Assembly (NCBI RefSeq): GCF_948472415.1
Contig: NZ_OX419519.1
Span: forward strand, 4,650,001 to 4,714,000
Reading direction: 5' to 3'
Source of the DNA: Kitasatospora fiedleri
GTDB taxonomy: Bacteria; Actinomycetota; Actinomycetes; Streptomycetales; Streptomycetaceae
DNA: 64,000 nt
Below the pieces are notes generated by a model. It ran no database searches, was not told the DNA's origin, and saw only the letters and a program-made list of their open reading frames with translations. The position numbers were made by a program, and so were the translations under genes. Position 1 is the first letter of the stretch, and each line of letters opens with the position of its first letter. Shown piece by piece: positions 53,450 to 61,975 of the stretch.

Positions 53450-54502
53450 ATGACGACGAACCAGACCCACCGGACCGACCCGACCCACCGGACCGACCCG
53501 ACCCACCAGGCCGACCCGACCCACCAGGCACAGCAGGCGCACGAGACACCGCAGGACGGCGGTGGCACGATGCGCGCGGTCAGCCAGGACGTCCTCGGCG
53601 GCCCCGAGGTGCTGCGCGTGGTGGAGCTGCCGCGCCCGCGGCCCGGGACGAGCGAGGTGCTGGTCCGGGTGCGGGCGGCCGGGCTGAACCCGACCGACTG
53701 GAAGCACCGGGCGAGCGGCCTCTTCCTCGGCCGACCGCCGTTCGTCCTCGGCTGGGACGTGGCGGGCACGGTGGAGGCGGTCGGCCTCGGCGTCACGCTG
53801 TTCGCGCCGGGCGACGAGGTGTTCGGCATGCTGCCGTACCCGCACGGCGCCGGCTCGCACGCCGAGTACGTGACCGGCCCGGCCCGGTCGTTCGTCCGCC
53901 GGCCCGCCTCGGTGGACGCGGTGCAGGCGGGGGCGCTGCCGCTGGCCGCGCTGACGGCCTGGCAGGCGCTGGTCGACACCGCGCAGGTCCGGGCCGGGGA
54001 CCGGGTGCTGGTGCACGCCGCGGCCGGCGGGGTCGGGCACCTGGCGGTGCAGATCGCCAAGGCCCACGGCGCGTACGTGATCGGGACGGCCAGCGCGGGC
54101 AAGCACGACTTCCTGCGCCGGATCGGGGTGGACGAGCCGGTCGACTACCGGGAGACCGACTTCGCCGAGGCGGTGCGCGACGTCGACGTCGTGCTGGACA
54201 CCATCGGCGGCGACTACCAGCTGCGCTCGCTGCGCACGCTGCGCCGGGGCGGGCTGCTGGTGTCGATCCTGCCGTTCCCGGCCGAGGGCCTGGCCGCGGC
54301 GGCGGAGCGGCTCGGGGTGCGGACCGCGATGCTGCTGGTGGAGGCCGACCACGCGGGCATGGCGGGCGTCGCGGACCTCGCCGAGCGCGGCCTGCTGCGG
54401 GCCGAGATCGCCGGGACGTTCCCGCTGGCGGAGGCGGCGAAGGCGCACGAGGTGGGCGACGGCGGGCGGGTCACCGGGAAGCTGGTGCTGCTGGCCGACT
54501 GA
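53450..54502 (+). CDS. Zinc-independent MDR oxidoreductase (quinone oxidoreductase-like)
   Basis: 350 residues of the medium-chain dehydrogenase family: GroES-like domain (MRAVSQDVLGGPEVLRVVELPRPRPG, LGWDVAGTVEAVG), NADPH fold with VLVHAAAGGVGHLAVQIAKA and the YRETDFAE region. No catalytic zinc cysteines are present, as in QOR-type enzymes. The first 40 residues are THRTDPTHRTDPTHQ repeats from an 18-bp DNA repeat; GGAGGG at the upstream ATG supports translation of them, though the ATG at 53570 gives the normal family start. Substrate unknown. Confidence 0.88.
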   Translation: MTTNQTHRTDPTHRTDPTHQADPTHQAQQAHETPQDGGGTMRAVSQDVLGGPEVLRVVELPRPRPGTSEVLVRVRAAGLNPTDWKHRASGLFLGRPPFVLGWDVAGTVEAVGLGVTLFAPGDEVFGMLPYPHGAGSHAEYVTGPARSFVRRPASVDAVQAGALPLAALTAWQALVDTAQVRAGDRVLVHAAAGGVGHLAVQIAKAHGAYVIGTASAGKHDFLRRIGVDEPVDYRETDFAEAVRDVDVVLDTIGGDYQLRSLRTLRRGGLLVSILPFPAEGLAAAAERLGVRTAMLLVEADHAGMAGVADLAERGLLRAEIAGTFPLAEAAKAHEVGDGGRVTGKLVLLAD

Positions 54503-54746
54503 GCCGCCGGCGCGCTCCCGCCCGCCGGTCCGCCGACCTGCGGGCCCGCCGATCTGCACCCCCGCCGGCCGGGCCGCGCTGGCCGGGCCGCGCCGACCGG
54601 AACGCCTCCCTGCGCGATTCCCCCCTCTGGAATTGACGCGTTGTTGATCCCCCGTTCGCCCCCGCAGCGTGCCGAACGTGTCACCGTAGGTGGGGAGTTC
54701 TCTGACGACCTGTCAGAAGACCTGTCGGCCGGCGGGAGGTTTGCCG

Positions 54747-55016
54747 ATGGAGTACGGTGCGGCGCGGTTCTGGAGCGGCGTGGTCGGTGTGCTGGCCGCG
54801 CTGGCCGTCATCGCCGGGTACCTGATCGGCGGGGCCCGCCTGGTCTGGGGCGTCTCCGCGATCGAGGTGCTGGCGGTGATGGCCTGGGTCGCGCACCGCT
54901 TCCGCGGTCGGGCCCACCGGCGCACGGCGGGCGAAGGGCCCGGCGCGGCGCACTGCGAGCGCTGCCGCCGGGCCCGGGAGCGGCTGGAGGGCAGGGCCCA
55001 GCCGGTGCGGTACTGA
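54747..55016 (+). CDS. Small membrane protein
   Basis: 89 residues with two membrane helices (FWSGVVGVLAALAVIAGYLIG, LVWGVSAIEVLAVMAWVAHRF) and a basic tail holding CERCRRARERLEG, a CxxC that could bind metal or form a disulfide. GGCGGGAGG lies 7 bases before the ATG. Not recognised. A tandem GGTACTGA, GGTACTGA covers its stop codon. Confidence 0.65.
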   Translation: MEYGAARFWSGVVGVLAALAVIAGYLIGGARLVWGVSAIEVLAVMAWVAHRFRGRAHRRTAGEGPGAAHCERCRRARERLEGRAQPVRY

Positions 55017-55052
55017 GGTACTGAGCTGCCGGAGTACCGCGGGGAGCGGGGG

Positions 55053-55712
55053 TCAGGAGGTGAGGGTGTACGCCACCAGCGAGACCCCCACGTACTGCAC
55101 GATGAACGCGCCCAGGGTGAGGGCGTGGAACACCTCGTGGAAGCCGAACCAGCGCGGTGACGGGTTCGGCCGCTTGAGGCCGTAGACCACGCCGCCGACC
55201 GTGTAGAGCACGCCGCCGACGACGATCAGGGTCAGCACGGCCGCGCCGCCCCTGTGCAGGAAGTCCGGCAGGAAGAACACCGCCGCCCAGCCGAGGGCCA
55301 CGTAGCACGGGGTGTACAGCCAGCGGGGCGCGCCGACCCAGAACACCCGGAACGCGATCCCGGCCAGCGCCCCGCCCCACACCAGCCACAGCAGCACCTG
55401 CTGTCGCGCGCCGTCCAGCAGCAGCATGGTGAACGGGGTGTACGTCCCGGCGATGATCAGGAAGATGTTGGCGTGGTCGAGCCGGCGCAGCACCGCCTCG
55501 CCGCGCGGCCCCCAGGTGAAGCGGTGGTAGAGCGCGCTCACCCCGAACAGCATCCAGGCGCTCACCGAGTAGACGACGCAGGCGACCCGCGCCGCCGTCG
55601 AGTCGGCCAGGCAGATCAACACGATTCCGGCGGCCAGGGCGGCCGGGAACATTCCGGCGTGCAGCCAGCCACGCCACTTGGGCTTCAAGAGCTCCAGCGC
55701 TTCCGCGGTCAT
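55053..55712 (-). CDS. Hemolysin III/PAQR-family membrane protein
   Basis: 219 residues, seven membrane helices: HAGMFPAALAAGIVLICLA, VVYSVSAWMLFGVSALYHRF, RLDHANIFLIIAGTYTPFTMLLL, LLWLVWGGALAGIAFRVFW, YVALGWAAVFFLPDF, VLTLIVVGGVLYTVGGVVYG, HEVFHALTLGAFIVQYVGVSLVAY. The S..H..D.A.I.. and HE..H motifs are the metal-binding set of PAQR/HlyIII proteins. An ATG three codons earlier (MLSMTAEA) is also possible. Role in membrane stress or lipid sensing inferred from the family. Divergent from pckG with 273 bp between. Confidence 0.92.
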   Translation of the reverse strand: MTAEALELLKPKWRGWLHAGMFPAALAAGIVLICLADSTAARVACVVYSVSAWMLFGVSALYHRFTWGPRGEAVLRRLDHANIFLIIAGTYTPFTMLLLDGARQQVLLWLVWGGALAGIAFRVFWVGAPRWLYTPCYVALGWAAVFFLPDFLHRGGAAVLTLIVVGGVLYTVGGVVYGLKRPNPSPRWFGFHEVFHALTLGAFIVQYVGVSLVAYTLTS

Positions 55713-55985
55713 GGACAGCATCTTACGGAACCGTAGGTTACTGGCGCGTAGTGAAGTGGCGATCCTCACTCTTGTACGTTATGGAGCATTGGGGCCGAGT
55801 GATCAAGGTCTCCCCGGGGCATTCGAGGAGCAGTTCCGGGCCCCCGAATCAGACAGTCCGTAGTAAAAATCTCGTCAATGACGCCAATTGGACGAAGAAG
55901 AGGGCTCGACCCGGAGCTACCGTGTAACCACCCTCAACCCCCGCGAAGCCGTCTCCTGGCCGAGATGGTGTGAAACGGAGCGATC

Positions 55986-57815
55986 GTGCCGCCTCAGACC
56001 TCTGCACTCGCCGAGTCCGCGCCCACCCGCCACCAGCGCCTGGTGGACTGGGTGAACGAGATTGCCGACCTCACCCAGCCGGACCGCGTCGTCTGGTGCG
56101 ACGGCTCGGAGGAGGAGTACCACCGCCTCGCCGAGCAGCTCGTCGCCCAGGGCACCTTCACCAGGCTCGACCGGGCCAAGCGCCCCAACTCCTACTACGC
56201 GGCCTCCGACCCGTCCGACGTCGCCCGCGTCGAGGACCGCACCTTCATCTGCTCCGAGCGCGAGCAGGACGCCGGCCCGACCAACCACTGGAAGGCCCCC
56301 GCCGAGATGCGGAGCGTCTTCCAGGGCGAGGACGGCCTGTTCCGCGGCGCGATGCGCGGCCGCACCATGTACGTGGTGCCCTTCTCGATGGGCCCGGTCG
56401 GCTCCCCGCTGGCCGCGTACGGCGTCGAGATCACCGACTCCGCGTACGTCGCCGTCTCGATGCGCGTGATGACCCGGATGGGACAGGCCGTGCTCGACCA
56501 GCTCGGCGAGGACGGCGAGTTCGTCAAGGCCGTGCACACCGTCGGCGCCCCGCTGGCCGAGGGCCAGGACGACGTGCCGTGGCCGTGCAACAGCACCAAG
56601 TACATCTCGCACTTCCCGGAGACCCGGGAGATCTGGTCCTACGGCTCCGGCTACGGCGGCAACGCGCTGCTCGGCAAGAAGTGCTACGCGCTGCGGATCG
56701 CCTCCACCATGGCCCGCGACGAGGGCTGGCTGGCCGAGCACATGCTGATCCTCAAGCTCACCCCGCCCTCCGGCGAGGTCAAGTACGTCGCCGCCGCGTT
56801 CCCGTCCGCCTGCGGCAAGACCAACCTCGCCATGCTCCAGCCGACCGTCCCGGGCTGGAAGGTCGAGACCATCGGCGACGACATCGCCTGGATGCGGTTC
56901 GGCGCCGACGGCCGGCTCCACGCGATCAACCCGGAGGCCGGCTTCTTCGGCGTCGCCCCCGGCACCGGCGAGGACACCAACGCCAACGCGATCAAGACCC
57001 TCTGGGGCAACACCGTCTTCACCAACGTCGCCCTCACCGACGACGGCGACGTGTGGTGGGAGGGCCTCACCGAGGAGCCGCCCGCGCACCTCACCGACTG
57101 GCGCGGCAACGACTGGACGCCCGCGTCCGGCACCCCCGCCGCCCATCCCAACGCGCGGTTCGCCGTCCCCGCCGCGCAGTGCCCGACCATCGCCCCGGAG
57201 TGGGAGGACCAGGCCGGCGTGCCGATCTCGGCGATCCTGTTCGGCGGACGCCGGGCCACCGCCGTCCCGCTGGTCACCGAGTCCTTCGACTGGCAGCACG
57301 GCGTCTTCCTCGGCGCCAACATCGCCTCCGAGAAGACCGCCGCCGCCGAGGGCACCGTCGGCGAGCTGCGCCGCGACCCGTTCGCCATGCTGCCGTTCTG
57401 CGGCTACAACATGGGCGACTACTTCGCGCACTGGCTCAAGGTCGGCGCGGACGCCGACCCGGAGAAGCTGCCGAAGATCTACTACGTCAACTGGTTCCGG
57501 AAGAACGCCGACGGCCAGTTCGTCTGGCCCGGCTACGGCGAGAACAGCCGCGTCCTGAAGTGGATCGTCGAGCGCCTGGAGGGCACCGCGGCGGGCGTCG
57601 AGACGCCGATCGGCGTGCTGCCCGAGGTGGACGGCTTCGACCTGGACGGGCTGGACCTCTCCGACGCCGACCGCGAGCTGCTGTTCACGGTCGACCGGGA
57701 GATCTGGAAGCAGGAGGCCGCGCTGGTCCCGGCCCACCTGGAGCTGTTCGGCGCGCACACGCCGAGCGCGCTGTGGGACGAGTACCGGGCGCTGGTCAAG
57801 CGGCTCGGCGACTGA
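55986..57815 (+). CDS. pckG: Phosphoenolpyruvate carboxykinase (GTP)
   Basis: Converts oxaloacetate plus GTP to PEP in gluconeogenesis. GTG start after CGGAG. 609 residues, GTP-type: kinase loop FPSACGKTNLAMLQP with the reactive Cys (near residue 276), PNSYYAASDPSDVARVEDRTFICS, GDDIAWMRFGADG, GANIASEKTAAAEG, and the lid-region FCGYNMGDYFAHWL. Upstream is an AT-rich patch (AGTAAAAATCTCG) that may hold its promoter. A very strong terminator follows. Confidence 0.97.
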   Translation: MPPQTSALAESAPTRHQRLVDWVNEIADLTQPDRVVWCDGSEEEYHRLAEQLVAQGTFTRLDRAKRPNSYYAASDPSDVARVEDRTFICSEREQDAGPTNHWKAPAEMRSVFQGEDGLFRGAMRGRTMYVVPFSMGPVGSPLAAYGVEITDSAYVAVSMRVMTRMGQAVLDQLGEDGEFVKAVHTVGAPLAEGQDDVPWPCNSTKYISHFPETREIWSYGSGYGGNALLGKKCYALRIASTMARDEGWLAEHMLILKLTPPSGEVKYVAAAFPSACGKTNLAMLQPTVPGWKVETIGDDIAWMRFGADGRLHAINPEAGFFGVAPGTGEDTNANAIKTLWGNTVFTNVALTDDGDVWWEGLTEEPPAHLTDWRGNDWTPASGTPAAHPNARFAVPAAQCPTIAPEWEDQAGVPISAILFGGRRATAVPLVTESFDWQHGVFLGANIASEKTAAAEGTVGELRRDPFAMLPFCGYNMGDYFAHWLKVGADADPEKLPKIYYVNWFRKNADGQFVWPGYGENSRVLKWIVERLEGTAAGVETPIGVLPEVDGFDLDGLDLSDADRELLFTVDREIWKQEAALVPAHLELFGAHTPSALWDEYRALVKRLGD

Positions 57816-57839
57816 CCTCCGGTCGCGGCCCGACGCACC

Positions 57840-57886
57840 GCGGGGTCCGCCCGGCGAGGAGACCCTCCTCGCCGGGCGGACCCCGC
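57840..57886. terminator. Perfect 22-bp terminator hairpin
   Basis: GCGGGGTCCGCCCGGCGAGGAG and its exact complement enclose only ACC, between the convergent pckG and aminotransferase genes. The longest perfect stem in the window. Confidence 0.85.
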
Positions 57887-57913
57887 CACCGTCGGCCCGG
57901 CTCCGCCCCCGCG

Positions 57914-59128
57914 CTACGGCTGGGCGTAGCCGGACAGGAAGTCGCCGATCCGGGTGACCGCGTCGGTGATCTCCTCCGGGCGGGGGAGGGTGACCAGCCG
58001 GAAGTGGTCGGGCTCGGGCCAGTTGAAGCCGGTGCCCTGGACGATCAGTATCCGCTGGGCGCGCAGCAGGTCCAGGACCATCTGCGCGTCGTCCTTGATC
58101 TTGTAGACCTGCGGGTCGAGCCGCGGGAAGGCGTACAGCGCGCCCTTCGGCTTGACGCAGGAGACGCCCGGGATCTCGTTCAGCAGCCGGTACGCGGCGT
58201 CCCGGGAGGCGAGCAGCCGGCCGCCGGGCAGGATCAGGTCGCGGATCGACTGCCGACCGCCGAGCGCGGCGGCGACCGCGTGCTGGGCGGGCATGTTGGC
58301 GCACAGCCGCATCGAGGCGAGCACGTTGAGGCCCTCGATGTAGGAGCGGGCCCGGTGCCGGTCGCCGGAGAGCACCATCCAGCCGGAGCGGAACCCCGCG
58401 ACCCGGTAGGACTTGGACATGCCGTTGAAGGTGACGCAGAACAGGTCGGGCGCCAGGGTGGCCAGCGGGGTGTGCTCGACGCCGTCGTAGAGGATCTTGT
58501 CGTAGATCTCGTCCGCGTAGATCACCAGCCGGTGTCGCCGGGCGAGTTCGGCGATGCCCTCCAGCAGCTCGCGCGGGTACACCGCGCCGGTGGGGTTGTT
58601 GGGGTTGATCACCACGATCGCCCGGGTGCGGTCGGTGATCTTCGCGGCGATGTCGGCCAGGTCCGGGTACCACTCGGCCTGCTCGTCGCAGCGGTAGTGC
58701 ACGGCGGTGCCGCCGGCCAGCGAGACCGAGGCCGTCCAGAGCGGGTAGTCGGGCGCCGGGACGAGCACCTCGTCGCCGTCGTCGAGCAGGGCGGTCATGG
58801 CGAGCTGGATCAGCTCGGAGACGCCGTTGCCCAGGTAGACGTCCTCGACGGTGAGACCGTGCAGGCCGCGCTCCTCGTAGTGCATCACCACGGCCCGCCG
58901 GGCCGACAGCAGGCCCTTCGAATCGCCGTACCCGTGGGCCGAGTTGAGGTTGCGGAGGATGTCCTGGAGGATCTCGGGCGGCGCCTCGAAACCGAACGCG
59001 GCCGGGTTGCCGGTGTTGAGCTTCAGGATGCGGTGGCCCTGCTCCTCCAGCCGCATCGCCTCGTCGAGGACCGGACCGCGGATGTCGTAGCAGACATTGG
59101 CGAGCTTGCTGGACTGGATGACCTGCAT
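57914..59128 (-). CDS. Pyridoxal phosphate aminotransferase (AlaA-like)
   Basis: 404 residues of class I aminotransferases. PLP lysine in FNGMSKSYRVAGFRSGW, phosphate contacts HGYGDSKGLLSARRAV, NPNNPTGAVYPRELL, YADEIYDKILYDG. The N-terminus MQVIQSSKLANVCYDIRGPVLDEAMRLEEQGHRILKLNTGNPA is that of AlaA-type alanine transaminases, so it probably makes alanine from pyruvate and glutamate. A short sequence with TACTTTACGG precedes it on the minus strand. Confidence 0.9.
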   Translation of the reverse strand: MQVIQSSKLANVCYDIRGPVLDEAMRLEEQGHRILKLNTGNPAAFGFEAPPEILQDILRNLNSAHGYGDSKGLLSARRAVVMHYEERGLHGLTVEDVYLGNGVSELIQLAMTALLDDGDEVLVPAPDYPLWTASVSLAGGTAVHYRCDEQAEWYPDLADIAAKITDRTRAIVVINPNNPTGAVYPRELLEGIAELARRHRLVIYADEIYDKILYDGVEHTPLATLAPDLFCVTFNGMSKSYRVAGFRSGWMVLSGDRHRARSYIEGLNVLASMRLCANMPAQHAVAAALGGRQSIRDLILPGGRLLASRDAAYRLLNEIPGVSCVKPKGALYAFPRLDPQVYKIKDDAQMVLDLLRAQRILIVQGTGFNWPEPDHFRLVTLPRPEEITDAVTRIGDFLSGYAQP

Positions 59129-59258
59129 ACCCGCCTACTTTACGGGCGGCCCGCGCCGATCACCGCGTGGTGTTCGCCACCTGGACACGGACGGGCGAAC
59201 GCCCCGGGCGGTAGGGTCGCGGCGGACCGTCAGGGGAGGGCCGTCAGGGGAGGGCCGG

Positions 59259-59924
59259 ATGTTCGGGGCAGTGCTCGGGGCCGTGCTGGGACTGCTCGCG
59301 GGGCCGCCGCTGCGGGTCGCGGTGGCGCGCTACGCGGTGCCGCCCGGCGAGCCGTGGCGCAGCTGCCGGCCCACCCCGCTCGGCCGCTGCCTCCGGCACG
59401 GCGAACGGATCGGCCCGCCGCCGCTGTCCGTCGAGGCCGCCGCCGCGGCGCTCGGCGCGGCCCTGGGCGCCTGGGCGCCCGGGCGCTGGCTGCCGGTGCT
59501 GGTGTGGCTGGCCCTGTTCGGCACCGTGCTGGGCTTCGTGGACGCCGCGGTGAAGCGGCTGCCGGACGCGCTGACCCTGCCGCTGTTCCTCGGCACCGCC
59601 GCGCTCGTCCCGCTCGCCGACCACCGCCCGGCGGTGTGGCTGCGCTGCGCGCTGGCGGCGGGCGTCCTCGGGCTGCTGTTCCTGCTGCTGGCGCTGCTCG
59701 CCCCGATGGGCCTGGGCGACGCCAAGCTGGCCCCGTCACTGGGCGCGGTCCTGGGCCTGGCCGGCTGGCGGACGGTCTACGGGGGCCTGTTCGCCATGTG
59801 GGCGGTCGCCGCGCTGTGGGCGGTGGCCCTGCTGGCGCTGCGCCGGGCGGGCCGGCGCAGCGAGCTGGCGTTCGGCCCGGCGATGCTGCTGGGCACGCTG
59901 GCGGCGGTGCTGGCGGCGCCCTGA
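59259..59924 (+). CDS. Prepilin peptidase (A24, TadV/CpaA-like)
   Basis: 221 residues with six or so membrane helices. The catalytic aspartates are in LGFVDAAVKRLPDAL and MGLGDAKLAPSLGAVLG (GxGDxK). The N-terminal methylase-type extension of PilD is largely absent: no zinc Cys quartet, only two Cys (SCRPTPLGRC) resembling half of it. Such enzymes process Flp/Tad-type pilins; no pilin genes are in the window. AGGGG lies 5 bases before ATG inside a 14-bp duplication (CCGTCAGGGGAGGG twice, 59228-59255). Confidence 0.85.
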   Translation: MFGAVLGAVLGLLAGPPLRVAVARYAVPPGEPWRSCRPTPLGRCLRHGERIGPPPLSVEAAAAALGAALGAWAPGRWLPVLVWLALFGTVLGFVDAAVKRLPDALTLPLFLGTAALVPLADHRPAVWLRCALAAGVLGLLFLLLALLAPMGLGDAKLAPSLGAVLGLAGWRTVYGGLFAMWAVAALWAVALLALRRAGRRSELAFGPAMLLGTLAAVLAAP

Positions 59925-59965
59925 TCCGTGGGCGCACCGGCCTGCGAGGGGCGCGGGCCATGGGC

Positions 59966-60000
59966 GGGGCCCGCCGTACCCCAGCGGTACGGCGGGCCCC
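59966..60000. terminator. Bidirectional terminator
   Basis: GGGGCCCGCCGTACC and GGTACGGCGGGCCCC pair perfectly (15 bp, 5-base loop) between convergent genes. Confidence 0.8.
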
Positions 60001-60054
60001 TGTGCGTGCACCTACCCCACCCTCGAGGAGCGGCGCACCGGCTCTCTGTCCTGC

Positions 60055-61641
60055 TTACTGCATGCCGTGCGCGAAGGCGCCGACGTTGGTGGAGAAGTCG
60101 TTGCCGTTGGCGGCGTCCCAGTTGGTCGACCAGGTCATCGCGCCGCGGATGGTCGGCCACTTGGCCGGCGGGACGAAGCTGCCGCAGTGGTTGCCGGTGG
60201 CCAGGCAGTCCAGCGCGTTGTTCACCACGGTGGAGTTGACGTAGCCGCCGCCCGCCGCCTTGGTGGAGGCGGGGACGCCGATGCCGACCTGGTCCGGACG
60301 CAGGCCGCCCTGGATGTGGGTGCAGACCTGGGCGGTGATGAAGTCGATGGTGCCCTGGGTGTACACCTTGCCGTCGCAGCCGTTCATGCCGCCCGAGTTG
60401 TAGAACTGGGTGTTGACGACGGTCAGGATGTCCTTGGTGTTCAGCGCGAGCTGGAAGTACGCGCCGGCGGTGGAGTACATGCCGATGGTCTCGGGCGCCA
60501 TGGTCAGGATGAAGCCGGAGCCGACCTTGGACTGCAGGGTGTGCAGCGCCTGCGCCATGTAGGTCGGGTCGACGCCGTTCTCCAGGTCGACGTCGATGCC
60601 GTCGAAGCCGTACTGCTGGATCAGGGCGTACGCCGAGTTGGCGAAGTTGGTCGCCGCGGTGGAGTTGCCCACCGAGATGGCGCCGTTCTGGCCGCCGATG
60701 GAGAGGACGACCTTCTTGCCGGCCGCGTGCTTGGCGGCGATGTCGGCCTTGAAGTCGGCGTCGGAGTAGCCGCCGAGCTTGGTGGCCAGCGCCGGGTCCA
60801 GGGTGAAGGAGATCGCGCCCTGGGTGGTGGTCGCGTCGGCGAAGGAGACCGCGATGATGTCGTACGCGGACTGCACGTCGCGCAGCCGCTGCACGGTCGC
60901 GCCGTTGTCGAAGTTCTGCCAGTAGCCGGTCAGCGCGTGCTTGGGCAGGCCGGTGACCGGCGGCGGGGTGCTCGCCGAGGCCGACGGGCTGGGCGAGGAG
61001 CTCTTGGTGGGCGAGGCCGACGCGGACGGCGAGGCGCTCTTGGTCGGCGAGGCCGACGGGGAGGGCGAGGCGCTCTTGGTGGGCGAGGCCGACGGGGTCG
61101 GGGAGGCGGTGCCGCCCGGGCCGATCAGCTGGATGTCGTCCGCGTAGTACGTGGGCTGGCCGTACCAGCCGTGGACGTACAGCGTGACGCTGGTGGTGTT
61201 GGCGCCGGTGGTGAAGGTGGTGTTCAGCTGGTTCCAGGCGCTCTGCGCCGACCAGGTGGACGGGTCGGTGCCGCCGGTGCCGCGGGCGCCCAGGTAGACG
61301 TACTGGCCCTGGACCCAACCGTTCAGCGTGTAGGCGGTGTTGGGGAGCACCGAGACGGTCTGGGTGCACTCCGCGGTGTCGCCGGCGCCGGGGGTGGCGG
61401 ACAGCGCGCCGGTGCCCGAGTGCACGGGGGTGGAGACCGCGGCGGTGGTGCCGGTGCACGACCAGCCGGCGAGGCCGGAGTCGAAGCCGCCGTTGGTGAC
61501 CAGGTTGCCGACCGCGGCGCTCGCGCCGCCGGCCGACAGGGCGAGACCGGTGCCGGCCAGGGCCAGCGCGGTCGCGGTGGCGAGCACCGCCGGGATCTTG
61601 TTGCGGCGCCGGTGGGACGGCTGCTGCAGGGTACGGGCCAT
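60055..61641 (-). CDS. Secreted GH18 chitinase with carbohydrate-binding module
   Basis: 528 residues: signal peptide (VLATATALALAGTGLALSAGGASA), an N-terminal carbohydrate-binding module (about 45-180, NLVTNGGFDSGLAGWSC... YYADDIQLIG, like CBM 4/9/16), an unstructured linker of SASPTKSASPSPSASPTK repeats, and a GH18 domain with SIGG and the catalytic FDGIDVDLE motif (acid Glu). GGAG lies 6 bases before ATG. Two DasR-like operators about 115-145 bp upstream match the control of chitin genes by the GlcNAc sensor. Confidence 0.94.
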   Translation of the reverse strand: MARTLQQPSHRRRNKIPAVLATATALALAGTGLALSAGGASAAVGNLVTNGGFDSGLAGWSCTGTTAAVSTPVHSGTGALSATPGAGDTAECTQTVSVLPNTAYTLNGWVQGQYVYLGARGTGGTDPSTWSAQSAWNQLNTTFTTGANTTSVTLYVHGWYGQPTYYADDIQLIGPGGTASPTPSASPTKSASPSPSASPTKSASPSASASPTKSSSPSPSASASTPPPVTGLPKHALTGYWQNFDNGATVQRLRDVQSAYDIIAVSFADATTTQGAISFTLDPALATKLGGYSDADFKADIAAKHAAGKKVVLSIGGQNGAISVGNSTAATNFANSAYALIQQYGFDGIDVDLENGVDPTYMAQALHTLQSKVGSGFILTMAPETIGMYSTAGAYFQLALNTKDILTVVNTQFYNSGGMNGCDGKVYTQGTIDFITAQVCTHIQGGLRPDQVGIGVPASTKAAGGGYVNSTVVNNALDCLATGNHCGSFVPPAKWPTIRGAMTWSTNWDAANGNDFSTNVGAFAHGMQ

Positions 61642-61754
61642 GACAGGCTCCAGTGCGGGGAGTGGGGGTACGGGTGTGGGGAGGCACGCCGGAATGTCGG
61701 GGAGAGCCGCCGCGGTGGGGGTCGCGGCGGCTCCGCCTGTGGGGGAGGGTCCGC

Positions 61755-61787
61755 TGTGGTGCTGACCACACGCTGGACTAGACCAAT
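61755..61787 (-). promoter_or_regulatory. Paired DasR-like operators of the chitinase gene
   Basis: TGTGGTGCTGACCACA (61755-61770) and GCTGGACTAGACCAAT (61772-61787) resemble the dre consensus (A/G)(C/G)TGGTCTAGACCA(C/G)T, with centres 17 bp apart. Streptomyces chitinase promoters typically carry two such 12-bp-core elements; the pair is consistent with DasR repression relieved by glucosamine phosphates. Confidence 0.6.
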
Positions 61788-61975
61788 GGCAAGCGTCAAG
61801 ACCCGGAATCCGGTTTAGGGGCGGTTTAAGGATTCGGAGACCGTTCCGTAGCCGTCCCCGTGCGCGCACTGTGACAAGACCGGTACCTGCGGTTTTGCCG
61901 CGCGCAAACCCGGGCGGAGTAGGCTGCCGCAGGGATTTCGCACCCGGAGCAATCAGCACGGAGGGGCCGTTCACG

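Noticed and set aside
55970..60244. 1424-residue open frame
   Set aside because: Covers pckG, the aminotransferase and the prepilin peptidase gene in the wrong frame; long random frames are expected at this GC content.
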